Shown: piece by piece, positions 40,576 to 53,600 of the stretch
Numbering within the stretch: the first letter of the stretch is position 1
Layout: each line of letters opens with the position of its first letter
NCBI RefSeq assembly: GCF_026914185.1
Contig: NC_070575.1
Span: 3,712,501 to 3,776,500, forward strand
Source: Puccinia triticina
Lineage: Eukaryota; Basidiomycota; Pucciniomycetes; Pucciniales; Pucciniaceae
DNA: 64,000 nucleotides
Direction of reading: 5' to 3'
Notes under the pieces: generated by a model
Seen by the model: the letters and a program-made list of their open reading frames with translations, nothing else
What the model was told of the DNA's origin: nothing
The model's database searches: none
Position numbers and translations under genes: made by a program

Positions 40576-42769
40576 ACTGCGAGTGATAAAGATTGAAAAA
40601 CTGAAAGAAAATCACCGGTCGAGTTGGTGATAAAAGATTTGGGATAAGCATGACCGGACTCAACCCCTGACGTGTTGAGATTGCGTAGATGTGGATACTG
40701 GCATGCCCACGCCACGACAAATCAATCCTTGTGGGGGATAATCCACTTATCAAGATAGGCTAGAACGGCTGGCCAGTTTGCTAAGAATCCTTTCAATGGA
40801 GTGAACCGTTCCTCGTATAGCTCCGCAGTTTTGGAGTAGGTGACCTGATTCCAAAGCTCCATAAAGTCGGCCCAAGGGTTTTCTTTCTTTTTCTTGTTGT
40901 CCGAGGTTTTCTTGTTGTCAAGGATGATTCATTCTTGATTTCCGAGGGGAAAAACTTCTTGCAGTTAGTTGTAATGTTTTTGTTGATGTGCCAGGTACAA
41001 AGGTTGGCTCTAGCATGCGGGAAAACGGTCTCAAGTGCTTGACGTAACGCGGCATCTCAATTGGTAACAAACACTTTTGGAATCCGTTCCGGCTGCCAAA
41101 CAAGTTTCCGGAGCACTTGGACAGCCCACAAGTAGCTCTCTTTTTCTTCATCAGTCAAAAAACAGAAAGCAATAGAGAACAAGCGATTGGTCACAGACTT
41201 CCCGATGACATGTAAGAGTGGGATGTTGTAACAATTCGTTTTGTATGTGGCATCTAAGAGTGCAACATGATGGTTGATTCGTGCCAGGTGAATCAATCCT
41301 GGATGGGCAAAGAAGAGGTTTTGGACTGATCCACTATTGTTGACCTTAACTTCCCAAGCCCAGTTCATCTCCTTCAATACGCACATCATAGCATCCATTG
41401 GACTCCTACCGCCAAGATCCTCTCGACATATCTTTTGTAAAGCGTTAGTGATTGTCTTGTTGGTTGCAAAAGTTTCTTTGTTTGACGTCCGGAGTTGTAC
41501 TAGAATTTGGGCGGGCTTGAGTTTTGCCTTTGAGAACTGACAGATAGCTTCAAGTTGCTCCGGTATGAGTTTTTTGTGAGCCGCATGTGCACAAGGTCCA
41601 GGTGACGGATCATGGTTGTGGGATGCACATCAAGTATCCAAGTCCACATCTTGTCGGTATCTTTCTTGCTGGTTGTAACGGTTCCTTGAAGTTGAAAGGG
41701 ACAGTCAATCTTTGCCGAGGCTGTTTGGCGACCAGACGGATTTGAAGTCAATCCACAATACGTTCCTGAACGATCGCAGCCAAGATATACGTTTTTGTTG
41801 CGCACTGATCTTGTCTTTGCCACCGCATATCCATGCTGTTTAGCCCATTCCTGACAGAATGACACCAAATTGTCCATGGATAAGAACCAAGAGCTTGGAG
41901 GAGGTTTGAGTGGCTCTGAGGGAAGAAAAAAAATTCAAATCAAATGAGTTGGTTGGTGCAGATGTATGAAAAAGAAAACTGAAACACTACATACCACCTT
42001 GGGTGAAGTTATAGGTCTTCACATCAATGATCAACGGTAGCTCAGAAGATGTGGGATTATAGACCTGAGTATGTGCTGGAAATTGGTTGATTGGAGAGTT
42101 ATCACTAGGGCTGTCTAATTTGACCTGATTGGCAATGGGTTCCTTGGAAGACGTTTTTGGAGAAGCTTTATCTTGAGATTGTGATGGTTGGTCCTGATCT
42201 TCAATGGTTTTGTTCCGAAAGCATTTATTGTTTGAGTCTTGCAAACTTCCAGTGGCCAAAGATACTAGATGAGGCGGAGATTGATTTTTATCACCATCCG
42301 AGTCGGCTAGCTCAAGAATTGCACCAGTGGGCTTGGAGATTTGTTTGGCAGATACTGCTTCTGGGACATGGGCCGATGGTGAGGGGTTCAGGAATGCAGA
42401 AAGAATTTTTTGCATTTGCTGCTGCATTTCTGGCGAAACAAAAACACCATTTGCTATTGGTCTGCTTGTGCTTTCGGACATTGTTGCTGCGTGTGCTGAT
42501 TTCAAGGAGAGGTGAATGGTGTAGTTGAGGAGCTTTGAGGTAAACGATGGACTTTACGAGCTTGGAGGTGAGCAATGTTGTTGCGGAGCGTTGTGGAAGG
42601 TTGTCCACAGGGAGGCAAGTCCAAGAGTCAAATCATGACTTGGTTGATCGGAAGGAGTTTCTTGGAGTGCATGCATGTATGTAAAATAGGTGCTCACTCC
42701 AATATTTATTGGAGTGAAAACTTGTGCACTCCAATTTTGAAACAGACCAATTTTCAGTTTTGGAGTGCA

Positions 42770-42926
42770 CAATTGTTCACTCCAATAAATATTGGAGTGA
42801 ACTTCTGAACACTCCAATTTAGCCCATTTTTGGAGTGAACAAAGGTTCACTCCAACATTTATTGGAGTAGACACAGGCCCACTCCATTTTTGGAGTGCAT
42901 GTAGTAAATTTTTGGAGTGCATAGGG
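42770..42926 (-). repeat. Right TIR of the Mutator-like element
   Basis: Inverse of 38307-38480. The element-side extension (42680-42770) adds further CACTCCAATATTTATTGGA type palindromes. Confidence 0.8.
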
Positions 42927-42937
42927 TTGAGAATGGG

Positions 42938-44935
42938 CCGGCCCAAAAGCGTCCCACTCCAATTTCTCCCCGACCCATCAAGTGTCCGTGGCCTTACGTA
43001 CACCACCCCCAAAAGCAAGGCAATGTGGGCTCATTGCCATGATTAAAACATTGATATTAGCTAAGAATCACTTGTATGATAGCCTTGAGTTGCACTGATA
43101 TCACTACATTTGAATTCTGTTGATATGTTCAGTGTAGCACAAGGTTACAATCCATCAATGTGTTCTTGAAATTCCACTGCTTATTTTGAGCACTAAAAAA
43201 TAATTTTTAGAAAAGTAAATTGTTGCCCTTACTCTATAAACTGGTAGATTATGTAGGCAAAGTAGACATGCCTTAAGGCTTGAATTCCCTTTATTTTTTT
43301 TTTGTAAATACATATTGATTTACTACAATACAAAAATTTGAAGCCAAGTGATGGTGTAAATCAAATTGACATGAACAAGCAAAAAAATGACAATCCAATC
43401 CAATCCAATCCAATCAATGATTGACTGGCCTAAAATGCTGGGACTTCTAGGTGAATATATCATCAAGACAGCCTGCTTCCAAAACATAAATAACACATAG
43501 AAGACATTCTCACAAAAAAGCAAAACATAACAATGAAAAAAGAATAAATAGTAAAATAAGTAATAAAATAAATAATACAATGAAACAAAATAATAATGAC
43601 AATGACAAAATGGAATATATAGACTATCAAATAAATTATAAGATAGTTGAAGTAAAAAAAATTAGAAGCAGGAAGGAATTAATGAAACCAAGAAACTCAA
43701 CAAAATCAGCTAAAATCACAAATAATATCAACTTCTCAAAAAGTACACGTTACCTTCAAAAAATAAAACTTTCAAGTATCCCTCAGCAATTAGCAATTGA
43801 TCTGAGGGGATATATGTATATATATCAATCAATTTCTTTAATTGTAAACATTGAGTGCAAAGTTATCATTTTCCAAATTAAAGTAATCACTTGTTTTAAT
43901 TGCTCAGATTTTTAAAAAAAAGTATAAATAAATAAATACAGAGGATGTGTTATTTGACTTAGAATCCTGGAGGACTAATGGATGAATACAAGAGCAGATC
44001 AAAGACTCGACTCCTCTTCCCATTGAATTCAACTGGGGATTTTGGTGCGGAACCCACAAGACACTGTGTGGGTGACAGAGATGCAGCAAGATGAATGTCT
44101 TTGATCTTCCTTTTTTTCAAAGTCGAGATAAGAGAGGGATAAATTTGAGTTACATCTAAACTTCTCAAGCATAATGCACTACTGAATCTGGATGTCGAAG
44201 TTGAGGGAGGATTGCAACAAGCTTTCCTAGATTGGGTAAGTGTTTAGTTTGTACCTAGCGGTCTTTTTCAAGCAAATGTACAAAGTGTATGCATATACTT
44301 TCAAGTTCATGAGAATGCTTGACTTGTTTACTCTGGGAGTACATGCTGAGCTCACACACACAAGTAAGGGTCGAGATTGATTCAGCCAAGCAAAAAGATC
44401 CAAGCATCAATTTTCAACACAAATCTACAAGACTACGCTCAACCAAAGTTCAGTGCCCTTCCGAGACAGCCGATCCGAATGCTTGATGCCACTTGCCACA
44501 CAGCCAATGCATAAACTTGATTTGGATTGCCAGACAGTAGAGGTAAGTATATATCCGCTGTGCTTTGCTACACTCTTGTCATCTATGTATCCGTTATAAT
44601 TACTAAACAGTAACCTTTTCCACTTTCTTCTCGAAACAAATGAACCCAGAGCAAGACACCCAACACACCAACTCGCAAAACCTTGAATGCCTTGGCACGA
44701 TATCCGGTAATTGCATCATGGTCGATTGCCTTCGAGGATCCATCAAATACCCCAGCAAAACACGAGCGCTCCTTTGAGTTTTGGCATCCACATTCTTCAG
44801 TCCCAAACCGAGGAAAAAAAGTACTCATCTCTGGTTTGGGACCGTAATCATTGCTGAGCTGGGGAGGCTGGCTCACCAGCACATACCTCATGGCTCATCC
44901 AGCTCACCCAATGCAGGCACTGAGTCAGCTCCTCC
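42938..44935. other. AT-rich intergenic, no gene recognised
   Basis: Contains (CAATC)4 at about 43394 and long A/T runs. A 102-codon minus-strand frame (44583-44891, HDAITGYRAKAF, VLRVGVLGVLLWVHLF) has some protein-like character, but I do not recognise it. GTAAGT-type donors near 44235 and 44545 hint at decayed exons. Confidence 0.35.
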
Positions 44936-46384
44936 AGCTCCACCCACCACACATCTTTCCAGCTCTTCCAGCTCTGGCCCAAGGCAAGATTGCCAGCTCT
45001 CCCAGCTCCGCCCGCCACACACCATCCCAGCTCTTCCAGCTCTGGCCCAAGGCAAGATTGCCAGCTCTCCCAGCTCCACCAACCACACACCATCCCAGCT
45101 CTTCCAGCTCTGGCCCAAGGCAAGACTGCCAGCCCTCCCAGCTCCACCCACCACACACCATCCCAGCTTTTCAAGCTCTGGCCCAAGGCAAGATTGCCAG
45201 CCCTCCCAGCTCCGGATGCTAAGACTGCCAGCCCTCCCAGCTCCACCCACCACACACAATACCAGCTCTTCCAGCTCTGGCCCAAGGCAACATTGCCAGC
45301 TCTTCCAGCTCTGGCGGCCACACACCATCCCAGCTCTTCAAGCTCTGGCCCAAGGCAAGACTGCCAGACCTGCCAGCTCCGTGACCCACCACACACCTTC
45401 CCAGCTCTGGCCCAAGGCAAGATTGCCAGCTCTCCCAGCTCCAACCACCACACACCATCCCAGCTCTTCCAGCTCTGGCCCAAGGCAAGACTGCCAGCCC
45501 TGCCAGCTCCACCCACCACACACCTTCCCAGCTCTTCCAGCTCTGGCCCAAGGCAAGATTGCCAGCTCTCCCAGCTCCACCCACCACACACCATCCCAGC
45601 TCTTCCAGCTCTGGCCCAAGGCAAGACTACCAGCTCTCCCAGCTCCAGCCCCCAACCACCATCCCAGCTCTTCCAGCTCTGGCCCAAGGCAAGACTACCA
45701 GCTCACCCAGCTCCAGCCCCCAACCACCATCCCAGCTCTTCCAGCTCTGGCCCAAGGCAAGACTGCCAGCCCTGCCAGCTATGCGACCCACCACACACCT
45801 TCCCAGCTCTGGCCCAAGGCAAGATTGCCAGCTCTCCCAGCTCTGGCAACCACACAAAATCCCAGCTCTTCCAGCTCTGGCCCAAGGCAAGACTACCAGC
45901 TCACCCAGCTCCGGCCGCCAACCACCATCCCAGCTCTTCCAGCTCTGGCCCAAGGCAAGACTGCCAGCCCTGCCAGCTCCACCCACCACACACCTTCCCA
46001 GCTCTTCCAGCTCTGGCCCAAGGCAAGAATGCCAGCCCTGCCAGCTCTGTGACCCACCACACACCTTCCCAGCCCCTCCAGCTCTGGCCCAAGGCAAGAT
46101 TGCCAGCTCTCCCAGCTCCACCCACCACACACCATCCCAGCTCTTCCAGCTCTGGCCCAAGGCAAAACTACCAGCTCTCCCAGCTCCGGCCCCCAACCAC
46201 CATCCCAGCTCTTCCAGCTCTTGCCCAAGGCAAGACTGCCAGCTCTGCCAGCTATGTGACCCACCACACACCTTCCCAGCTCTGGCCCAAGGCAAGATTG
46301 CCAGCTCTCCCAGCTCTGGCAGCCACACACCATCCCAGCTCTTCCAGGTCTGGCCCAAGGCAAGACTGCCAGCCCTCCCAGTGT
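44936..46384. repeat. 68-bp minisatellite, about 21 copies
   Basis: The unit begins CCCAGCTCTTCCAGCTCTGG, continues CCCAAGGCAAGAYTGCCAGC and ends near CACCACACACCAT. Variants of 62-68 bp occur. Because the unit lacks stops and 68 is not divisible by three, long frames stay open in several frames on both strands (for example 44781-46052 and 44990-46396 plus, 44848-45687 minus). I treat these as artefacts of the repeat, not genes. Confidence 0.9.
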
Positions 46385-46545
46385 AGGGTAGCATAGTGGA
46401 AATCTGCTACCTTTAATGTAGTGTTAGTGCAATTCAGCTGTCTCTGTGCTAACACTATCTGCCAGTGGTGCAAAAAATGTACCCAATAAGCTGCTCTGCA
46501 GCACTCTCTAGCGTGTTAAACAGGGCCACTGTTAGCAAGGCTATG

Positions 46546-47561
46546 TGTCAGCCTTAGAGTCATCACAGCTGACCTAAAAGCTGCCTGTTCTACCTTTGTT
46601 ACATATAAATTACTTTATATCTTTTTCATCTTAAGAGATAACCTTGTTTTGACTTCATATTCTGTTTCCTCATGCAATTTTAACCCTAGTTACAACTTAT
46701 AAATTCCTTGTAACTATACTCCTTCCCTGAGTTACTGAGTTATGGCGCCCTTGCGCAGTTGTGACGTGTCAGCGCTACCAGGCGCGCCAAACCACATGTA
46801 CATATGTAAATTACATAAGCAAACTGTGAAAATTTTCGTAGTCAGGATCCCCCTTGCCTGAGGCGGATCTACAGACTTCAGCACACCAGAACCACCACCC
46901 AGATAACCCCAGGATCACCACCAAAGAGCCTACTCTACTCCCAGTATACCTACCGTCACAGGCGCCTAGGATATTGACAGTAAGTAACCTCTTTCACTGA
47001 ACCTTGATTATCTCAGAGGTACAACTCTGTGTCTTGCTTGATCTGCCTTTTCTTCTTGCTTTGCCTCCTCCTTGATCACAGGGCTGTCCCTCCAATTCTA
47101 CAGGCCTTTGCCTCTATCTTGATCACAGGGCTGTCCCTTCAATTCTACAGGCCTTTGCCTCTATATTGATCACAGGGCTGTCCCTTATAATCACTTGGCC
47201 TTTGCCTCAAAATCTAGGTTGCAGGGCTGTCCCTCAGGTTTCCCATTAAGAACCTTGACTGTCCAGAGAGAAGTCTAAAAAACTGTGGCTGGATTAAACT
47301 TATCTAATCCAGATACCCTCCTGAGAGGAAGCTGTAGCACTTCTAGCACAGATTAGCAGCACTCTTCTGAAGAGTAGCATTGCCAGTGGACGTGCATTCC
47401 CACTAGAATAACCTAGTACTTCTCTTCTATCTTATCCTGCTTGGTTTCTTTCTCTCTCTTTCTCTTTTTCTCTTACAGTTGTATTTTCTTTATCCCAAGA
47501 AATCAAACTGTTGTCCCCCATTTCTTGTGTCCTGCTGTCACTATAGAGACTCAGGCTCACA
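46546..47561 (+). mobile_element. Solo LTR of the gag-only family (mosaic)
   Basis: 1,016 bp, TGTCAGCC...GGCTCACA, with TSD CTATG at 46541-46545 and 47562-47566. From about 46872 it is almost identical to the LTRs at 12144 and 16846. The first 325 bp or so are strongly diverged with small indels. It marks a former insertion between two minisatellites. Confidence 0.88.
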
Positions 47562-47879
47562 CTATGCTAGTATAAATGTTCCCTGTACCCAGTTGAGTTT
47601 AGCTTGATTCCGCTAAAACTAACCAGTGCCCTGTTAGCTGTTTAATTTCTGCAAAGCATAAACCAAGCCTTCTTTGCTGTGTTATGCCAGTTTTCATCTT
47701 GTATTTAGGCTAAATTCTGCCAAGCTTGCTTGAATTCAAGATGGCCCCTTGTACCTGGGTACCTGCCAACAAGTACGGGTACCAGCCTTAAAATCCGGAC
47801 ATTTTGCGCACTGGCACCCCACAGGGAAGAAAGGGCTGGCACCCAGGTACCTGCGGGTGTGTGCCCCATTTTTGGCGGT

Positions 47880-48185
47880 ATGAAACAATCCAAGGATATT
47901 GCCCTCTGGTTTCAGAGGCTGTATAACCTCTGGTTGCAGAGGTTGGATAGCCTGCAACCAGGAGTCTCATTCTGGTTGCCAAGGCTGTATAGCCTCTGCA
48001 ACCAGGAGGACTTCCTTCTGGTTGCCAAGGCTGTATAACATCTGCAATCAGGAGTATTTCCTTCCGGTTGGTTGCTGATATCTGGCAACCTGAAGGAATT
48101 CTTCTGGTCAAAGAGGTTGTATGACCTTGGCAGCAGGGAGGAATTTTCTGGCTGCCAAAGCTGTACAACCCTGGCACTTGAATGG
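47880..48185. repeat. Degenerate minisatellite with GGTTGC/GCAACC hairpins
   Basis: About five units of 50-65 bp built on GGTTGCCAAGGCTGTATA then GCCTCTGCAACCAGGAG. Paired GGTTGC and GCAACC ends form hairpins. No gene. Confidence 0.6.
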
Positions 48186-48399
48186 CTGTCTGCTGTATAT
48201 ATATACATAATATACATAGGGGCTTAACTAATCAACTCCCAAAAATTACTTTCCAACTGCCAAATCATATTTTTTTGGGAGTTGGAATGTAATTCCGCTG
48301 CATGAAATGGGAGTCAGGCATGTACTTTGTCCAAAAATGAAATTTTTTTAACAAAAATCATACCCCCTCACTGGGGTACTGAAAGCCCACAAAAATTTT

Positions 48400-50545
48400 A
48401 CATCCTGCAGAAATCCATGATGAGCAGACATGATACATATGATACACAATGCGCGGACATGATATGTGATTGATGGTCATGTTACAGGTTGTGCAAGCAC
48501 ATTTAAAGAGTGCCCCTACACATAAAAGCCTGCACAGACACAATGTGTGATCTGCGGACATGACATGTGACACATCGACATGAAAGCAGACATGATATGT
48601 GATGCGCGGACATGCTGCAGGGATGATACAAGATTTGTGGACATGTTATTTGATGTGTGGACATGTTATAGGGTGCCTGCATGAATGTTAAAGGGTGCGC
48701 AGACATGATACATGATGTACAGACATGTTATATGATTCACCAACATGTGTGCACTCTTTTACATGTCTGCACACCACTTTCTACATGTCTGCGCACCACT
48801 GTTCATGTTTGCGCACTCTTTAAAATATGTGGTTTCGCCCTGTAACATGTGGGCCCACCCTTTTACAGGTCTGTGTACCCTTTTACATGTCTGTTTACTC
48901 TTTGACATACGTGCTGAATCATGCTTCATGTCTGTGTGCTCTTTAGAATGTGCGCGCGCACCCTTTGGACCCCTTTAAATGTCCACTGACTCTTTGAATT
49001 GTTTGCGCGCACCCTTTTACATTTCTGCCCACCCTTTGACATGTTGGCGCACTCTTGAAAGTGTGTGCGCACACCTTGTAACACCTCCACGCATGCCATA
49101 TTGCATCCTGCATGGTGTATCATGTCCGCCCATCATGAAACATGTGCCATGTCCATGCATCATGTATCATGTCTGCACATCAGGTATCATGTCTGTGCAT
49201 CATGTATCATGTCTGCGCACCTTGCAACATGTCTGCCCATCACATTTCATGTCAGTGCGCACCATATACATGATGCTTGCATCAGGTATCATGTATCATG
49301 TCTGTGCATCATGTACCATGTCTGTGCATCATGTATCATGTCTGCACATCATGTATTATGTCTGTGCATCATGTATCATGTCTGCGCATCATGTATCATC
49401 ATGTCTGCGCATCATGTATCATGTCCGCGCATCATGTAGCATCATGTATCATGTTTGCACATCATGTATCATCATGTCTGCGCATCATGTATCATCATGT
49501 CTGTGCATCATTTATCATGACCGCACCTCATGTATTATGTCTGCGCATCATGTATCATGTCTGCGCATCATGTATCATGTCTGCGCATCATGTATCATGT
49601 CCGCACATCATGTATCATGTCTGCGCATCATGTATCATCATGTCTGCGCATCATGTATCATGTCCACACATCATGTATCATGTCTGCGCATCATGTATCA
49701 TCATGTCTGCGCATCACGTACCATGTCTGTGCATCATGTATCATGTCTGCACATCATGTATCATGTCTGTGCACACCACATATATGATGCACACAATGTC
49801 TGTGGATCATGTATCATGTCTGGGCAGCATGTATCATGTCTGCACATCATGCATCATGTCTGTGCATCATGTATCATGTCTGCGCATCATGTATGCACAC
49901 ATCATGTATCATGTCTGCGCATCATGTATCATGTCTGGGCAATCATGTCTGTGCATCCTGTATGGACATGTCTGTGCATCATGTGCGCATCATGTATCAT
50001 GTCCGCACATCATGTATTATGTCTGCACATCATGTATCATCTCTGCGCATCATGTATCATGTCTGCGCAATCATGTCTGTGCATCATGTACATGTATCAT
50101 GTCTGTGCATCATGTATGCACACATCATGTATCATCTCTGCGCATCATGTATCATGTCTGCGCAATCATGTCTGTGCATCATGTACATGTATCATGTCTG
50201 TGCATCATGTATGCACACATCATGTATCATGTCTGCGCATCATGTATCATCATGTCTGCGCATAATTTATCATGTCTGCACATCATGTATTACGTCTGCG
50301 CATCATGTATCATGTCCGCACATCATGTATCATGTCTGCACATCATGTATCATGTCTGCACATCATGTATCATGTCTGCGCATCATGTATCATGTCTGCG
50401 CATCATGTATCATGTCTGCGCTCAAGTATCATGTCTGTGCATCATGTATGATGTATCCTGTTGGTGCACACCATATACATGATGCAAGCATCATGTATCA
50501 TGTCTGCGCATCATGTATCATGTCTGCGCATCATGTATCATTTCA
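48400..50545. repeat. 20-bp minisatellite with a head-to-head inversion
   Basis: From about 48745 to 50545 the unit is CATCATGTATCATGTCTGCG, with 3-bp (ATC) insertions and diverged units at the left. From about 48420 to 48735 the same motif lies in the opposite orientation (GCGGACATGATATGTGAT). Homogeneity rises toward the right end. Long Cys/His/Met-rich frames (for example 48979-50265 and 49277-50482) are by-products of a stop-free unit, as several frames are open at once. Confidence 0.88.
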
Positions 50546-50641
50546 TCTTTAGCTTGGATGTCTTGTGTTTGTGTTTCATAGATTGATTTTTCACATTGTA
50601 ATTATTGATCAATGTGGTATTTATATACTTTTAAATGATGA

Positions 50642-53600
50642 TTACAAGTTATCCTGTTCATAAAAATCATTTTGTTCTTGAGCAAGCATATCCTCCTCTA
50701 GTTGATCTTCTCCACTTTCATACTCCATCATGACAGAGTTCCCAGATACAAGTGTCTCCCACATTGCCTTGGATTGCATGACTATTAAATCCCATTGATA
50801 TTCTAGAGATGCTTCAGCTTCTTCGGAAACATCCAGGTAGCTCTTACTCCACTTCAAAAGTTCCAGACTCTGAGAGTTCCAAGACAGCCAAAGACGGAAG
50901 TTTTTTTTGGCCAGATTGTCCAAGACTGATTGCAAAACTGGCCTGGTGCAGTTAAATTGGGAGCAGATGTTTTGAAGCCATTGTTGCCTTTCGTTGAGGA
51001 CATCTGTTTCTAGATTTTCTGGAAGCATAACAAGAAATAAATTTAGATTTTAAGAGTGATTTAACATTATATTCATTAAAAGATACTAACCAACTTGCAA
51101 ATCTTGAAGAATTTGTTCCATGTTTCTCCACTTAGCAATAGCCCATTTCAATGCCTGTCTGGTCTCTTGTGCGATCCGGTGCAATTCGTCCTGACAATGT
51201 GTTAGAGTAAGGTATGCCTGAATTCCGCTTTGGGTGTCGGGATCAACAGCCCATGGCTCACTGGGATGATCAAGCTGACTGGTATTCCAAAAAGGACTCT
51301 CTATTCCAAGAAGTTTCACTTCATCGAAAGCAGGTGTAGCTAGCGGAAGTTGAGGGGAGAATTTGTTGTTGAAATTTATAGCTCGGTTGTTATAGGCGTT
51401 CCATTTCTTACAAAAAATATTCATCTTGGAATTCATTTGTTTCTTGAAACGTGCTTGCACTCGTGTTCCTGTGAATTTATTTAACTTAAAGCATCAGACA
51501 GACAGCCCAAAATCTGGTATCTAATGTAATCTTACCTGATTGTCGTTGGTCCCACCGCTTTTGCATCTCAATAACCCCCACTTTGGCTTCATAAAGCTTG
51601 GACTTGCTTATTTTCAATTTGATCAAAGCTTTTATCTGGGCATCTGGGTGAGGTGAAAGTATATTGTCAATTTCAAATTATTTTGTTTGATTCAAGAAAG
51701 TAAAAATTACAGACCAGAACCTCCTGGTAAGTTATGAAAGTAATCTGAACCAAGTTCATCCACAATAATTTCAATCTGGTGTTCCAACATGACTAGCGTG
51801 TCAGGAAGTTGCTCCAACTGTCTCAGCTGCGAATCGGTCCTGTTCCTCCTGCCAGTCTGGCGAAGTTCAAGCATTTCTTGACTAAATAAATATGTAGAGT
51901 TGAATTAATTTGATTTCCAAAGAATTGTAATTGTGTTTTCTTATGGGGAAGACAAAGGGATCTCACTGTGCATCTCAAAGCTTATCCTCCAATAATACCA
52001 GCTCCTCCACTAGTTCCCTGGTTTCCTTTTTGGTTGGAGTCTCAATTGCAGATAATTGCATCTCCCTTTGGCGCTCCCATTGAGTCTGGAAATATTCAAA
52101 TTGGTGGCCGGTCCGTGCCTCGAGAGCTCTCAACACATCCTGAGAATCCCTCATGACCTGCTCAATATTTTTACCTCTTTCTAACAGAAGGCGGACTGAG
52201 GCAGCATTTTAATTAGTTCAGGCATGTTCACACCCTGAGAAATAATTGATACCCACCTGAATTAATCTTTCCCATGTCATTATGATGGACCAGACGAATA
52301 TTTAGTCCCCCAAGACGGTGATTTGCAGAAGAATACCGTAGCTGACTGATTAACGGCGACAAAAATGCCCAGTTTCTCTCCATACCCTCTCCATCAGACA
52401 TTCCCCAACCTTCATTCAAGTGTGGATTATATTGCAGTTGACAAGACCACTCATGCACATACGCATGGAAAACACTTGTCCCAAATTTTAAAAGGTTTAG
52501 TTCTTGTTCTTCAGGAAATTGATGACACTTCCAAAAAACCACAATCAGTGCTTCCAAACATTGTTTGCACCTTACAGATGAATTTAAACATACTCGTATT
52601 ACTCCCTTTTCAATGTTGCAGCCAATATCATACAGGATTCCCAACTTTCTCCGCTCTGGGTGTTGTTTGGTTTTATTAATCAGGTTATTGATCATGGTCA
52701 TAGGGTAATACGCTCTGAATATTGGAATGAGATTTTCGAACTTTGGGTGAGAAAAATGAGATAAATTCATTACTGGTTCAATTTTTACACACTTCTCACC
52801 GCTCTTCACAATGTTGATCATTTGCAACATCTGATCATGTCTACAAGCCATTCCAAACAATCCGGTATTGTCGCACTCCTTCCAGGTATTCTGGTTTCGG
52901 ATATCGTCTGCTGCAGTGTGTTGCTGAGTACATGGATCCTGCGTTGCAAATGAGTAAGAATTAAAGCTGCAGTATAAGATGATTAGTAGGTTATAAACCC
53001 ACCACCCTGTCTGTCTCTGGTTCTGCTTGTAATTCTCCTTCCATTGATGCTTTCATCTCGGATACCTCTACAGGATTTATAAAAAGGCTAGGTGTTTTCA
53101 GAGATCCTGGTATTTCTATACTTGCAGCTAGGTGTCTCCGATGCTGGAAGTTGCCATCCATGCATACAATGAAGTCCGGTTCATCTTCCCTTTTCCCAGT
53201 AACATGAGGGCCATAACATGGTGGACATATGTCAGCCATCTTATCGATTGGTCGCGGTCCAAGAAGTTCAGCTGATATGGTCTCCTCCCTCGAAATCATT
53301 TCCCTGAAAGCATTGACCGCAGAAGAAAGTGTGCGCCTCCACTCTCGGGTCTAGTAAAAAAATATTAGATCATATAAAATCATGTAGATTGTATTGCTGG
53401 AGAACGACTCACACTGAAGGAAACATCGGACTCTCCATTCCGATTTGGCACTAAAATTAGAGGATTGTGTGCATCCAAAAACTCGTCAATGGCTTTGGAG
53501 AAAGGAGACATTGCGACTGCACTATGTTTCCAAAGGATGTGGTGAAGTCGCAAAAGCCAAATAGAGAAAGCTGTCTTGGGGTACATGGGGGATCCTCCAA

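Larger units (their letters stand above)
40037..42505 (-). pseudogene. FAR1/MULE transposase of the Mutator-like element
   Basis: Exon 1 (42505-41998) encodes a Ser/Pro-rich N-terminus. After an 82-nt intron, the FAR1 DNA-binding domain reads FCQEWAKQHGYAVAKTRS, GCDRSGTYCG then IDCPFQLQG. A frameshift lies at about 41611-41631. The MULE catalytic part follows: LARINHHVALLDATYKTN, LHVIGKSVTNRLFSIAFCF then FVTN. A TGA at 41057 stands where D-R-D-A-A-L is expected. ARANLCTWHINKNI, another TGA at 40722, FVVAWACQYPH, a 215-bp insertion (40361-40575) and GIPCAHKIAEI (SWIM-like) follow. It moves DNA by cut-and-paste in intact relatives and is inactive here. Confidence 0.85.
38307..42926 (-). mobile_element. 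Autonomous-type Mutator-like element with OTU protease, decayed
   Basis: 4,620 bp, flanked by the 11-bp duplication TTGAGAATGGG at 38296-38306 and 42927-42937. Inverted termini of about 160 bp share TATGCACTCCAAA and many CACTCCAA/TTGGAGTG palindromes. Minus-strand genes run from 42505: a disordered N-terminus, a FAR1-type DNA-binding domain, a MULE transposase, a SWIM-like Cys/His segment, a basic linker and an OTU-type cysteine protease ending near 38659. It is inactivated by a frameshift, at least four stop codons and two short tRNA-bearing insertions. Confidence 0.88.

Noticed and set aside
44781..46396. Long plus-strand Pro/Ser-rich reading frames as a surface-protein gene
   Set aside because: Several frames on both strands are open for the same reason, the stop-free 68-bp unit. 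No splice signals or non-repeat coding flanks support a gene.
48979..50482. Cys/His-rich repeat protein (400+ residues)
   Set aside because: Overlapping frames are equally open. It is a direct product of the 20-bp minisatellite.
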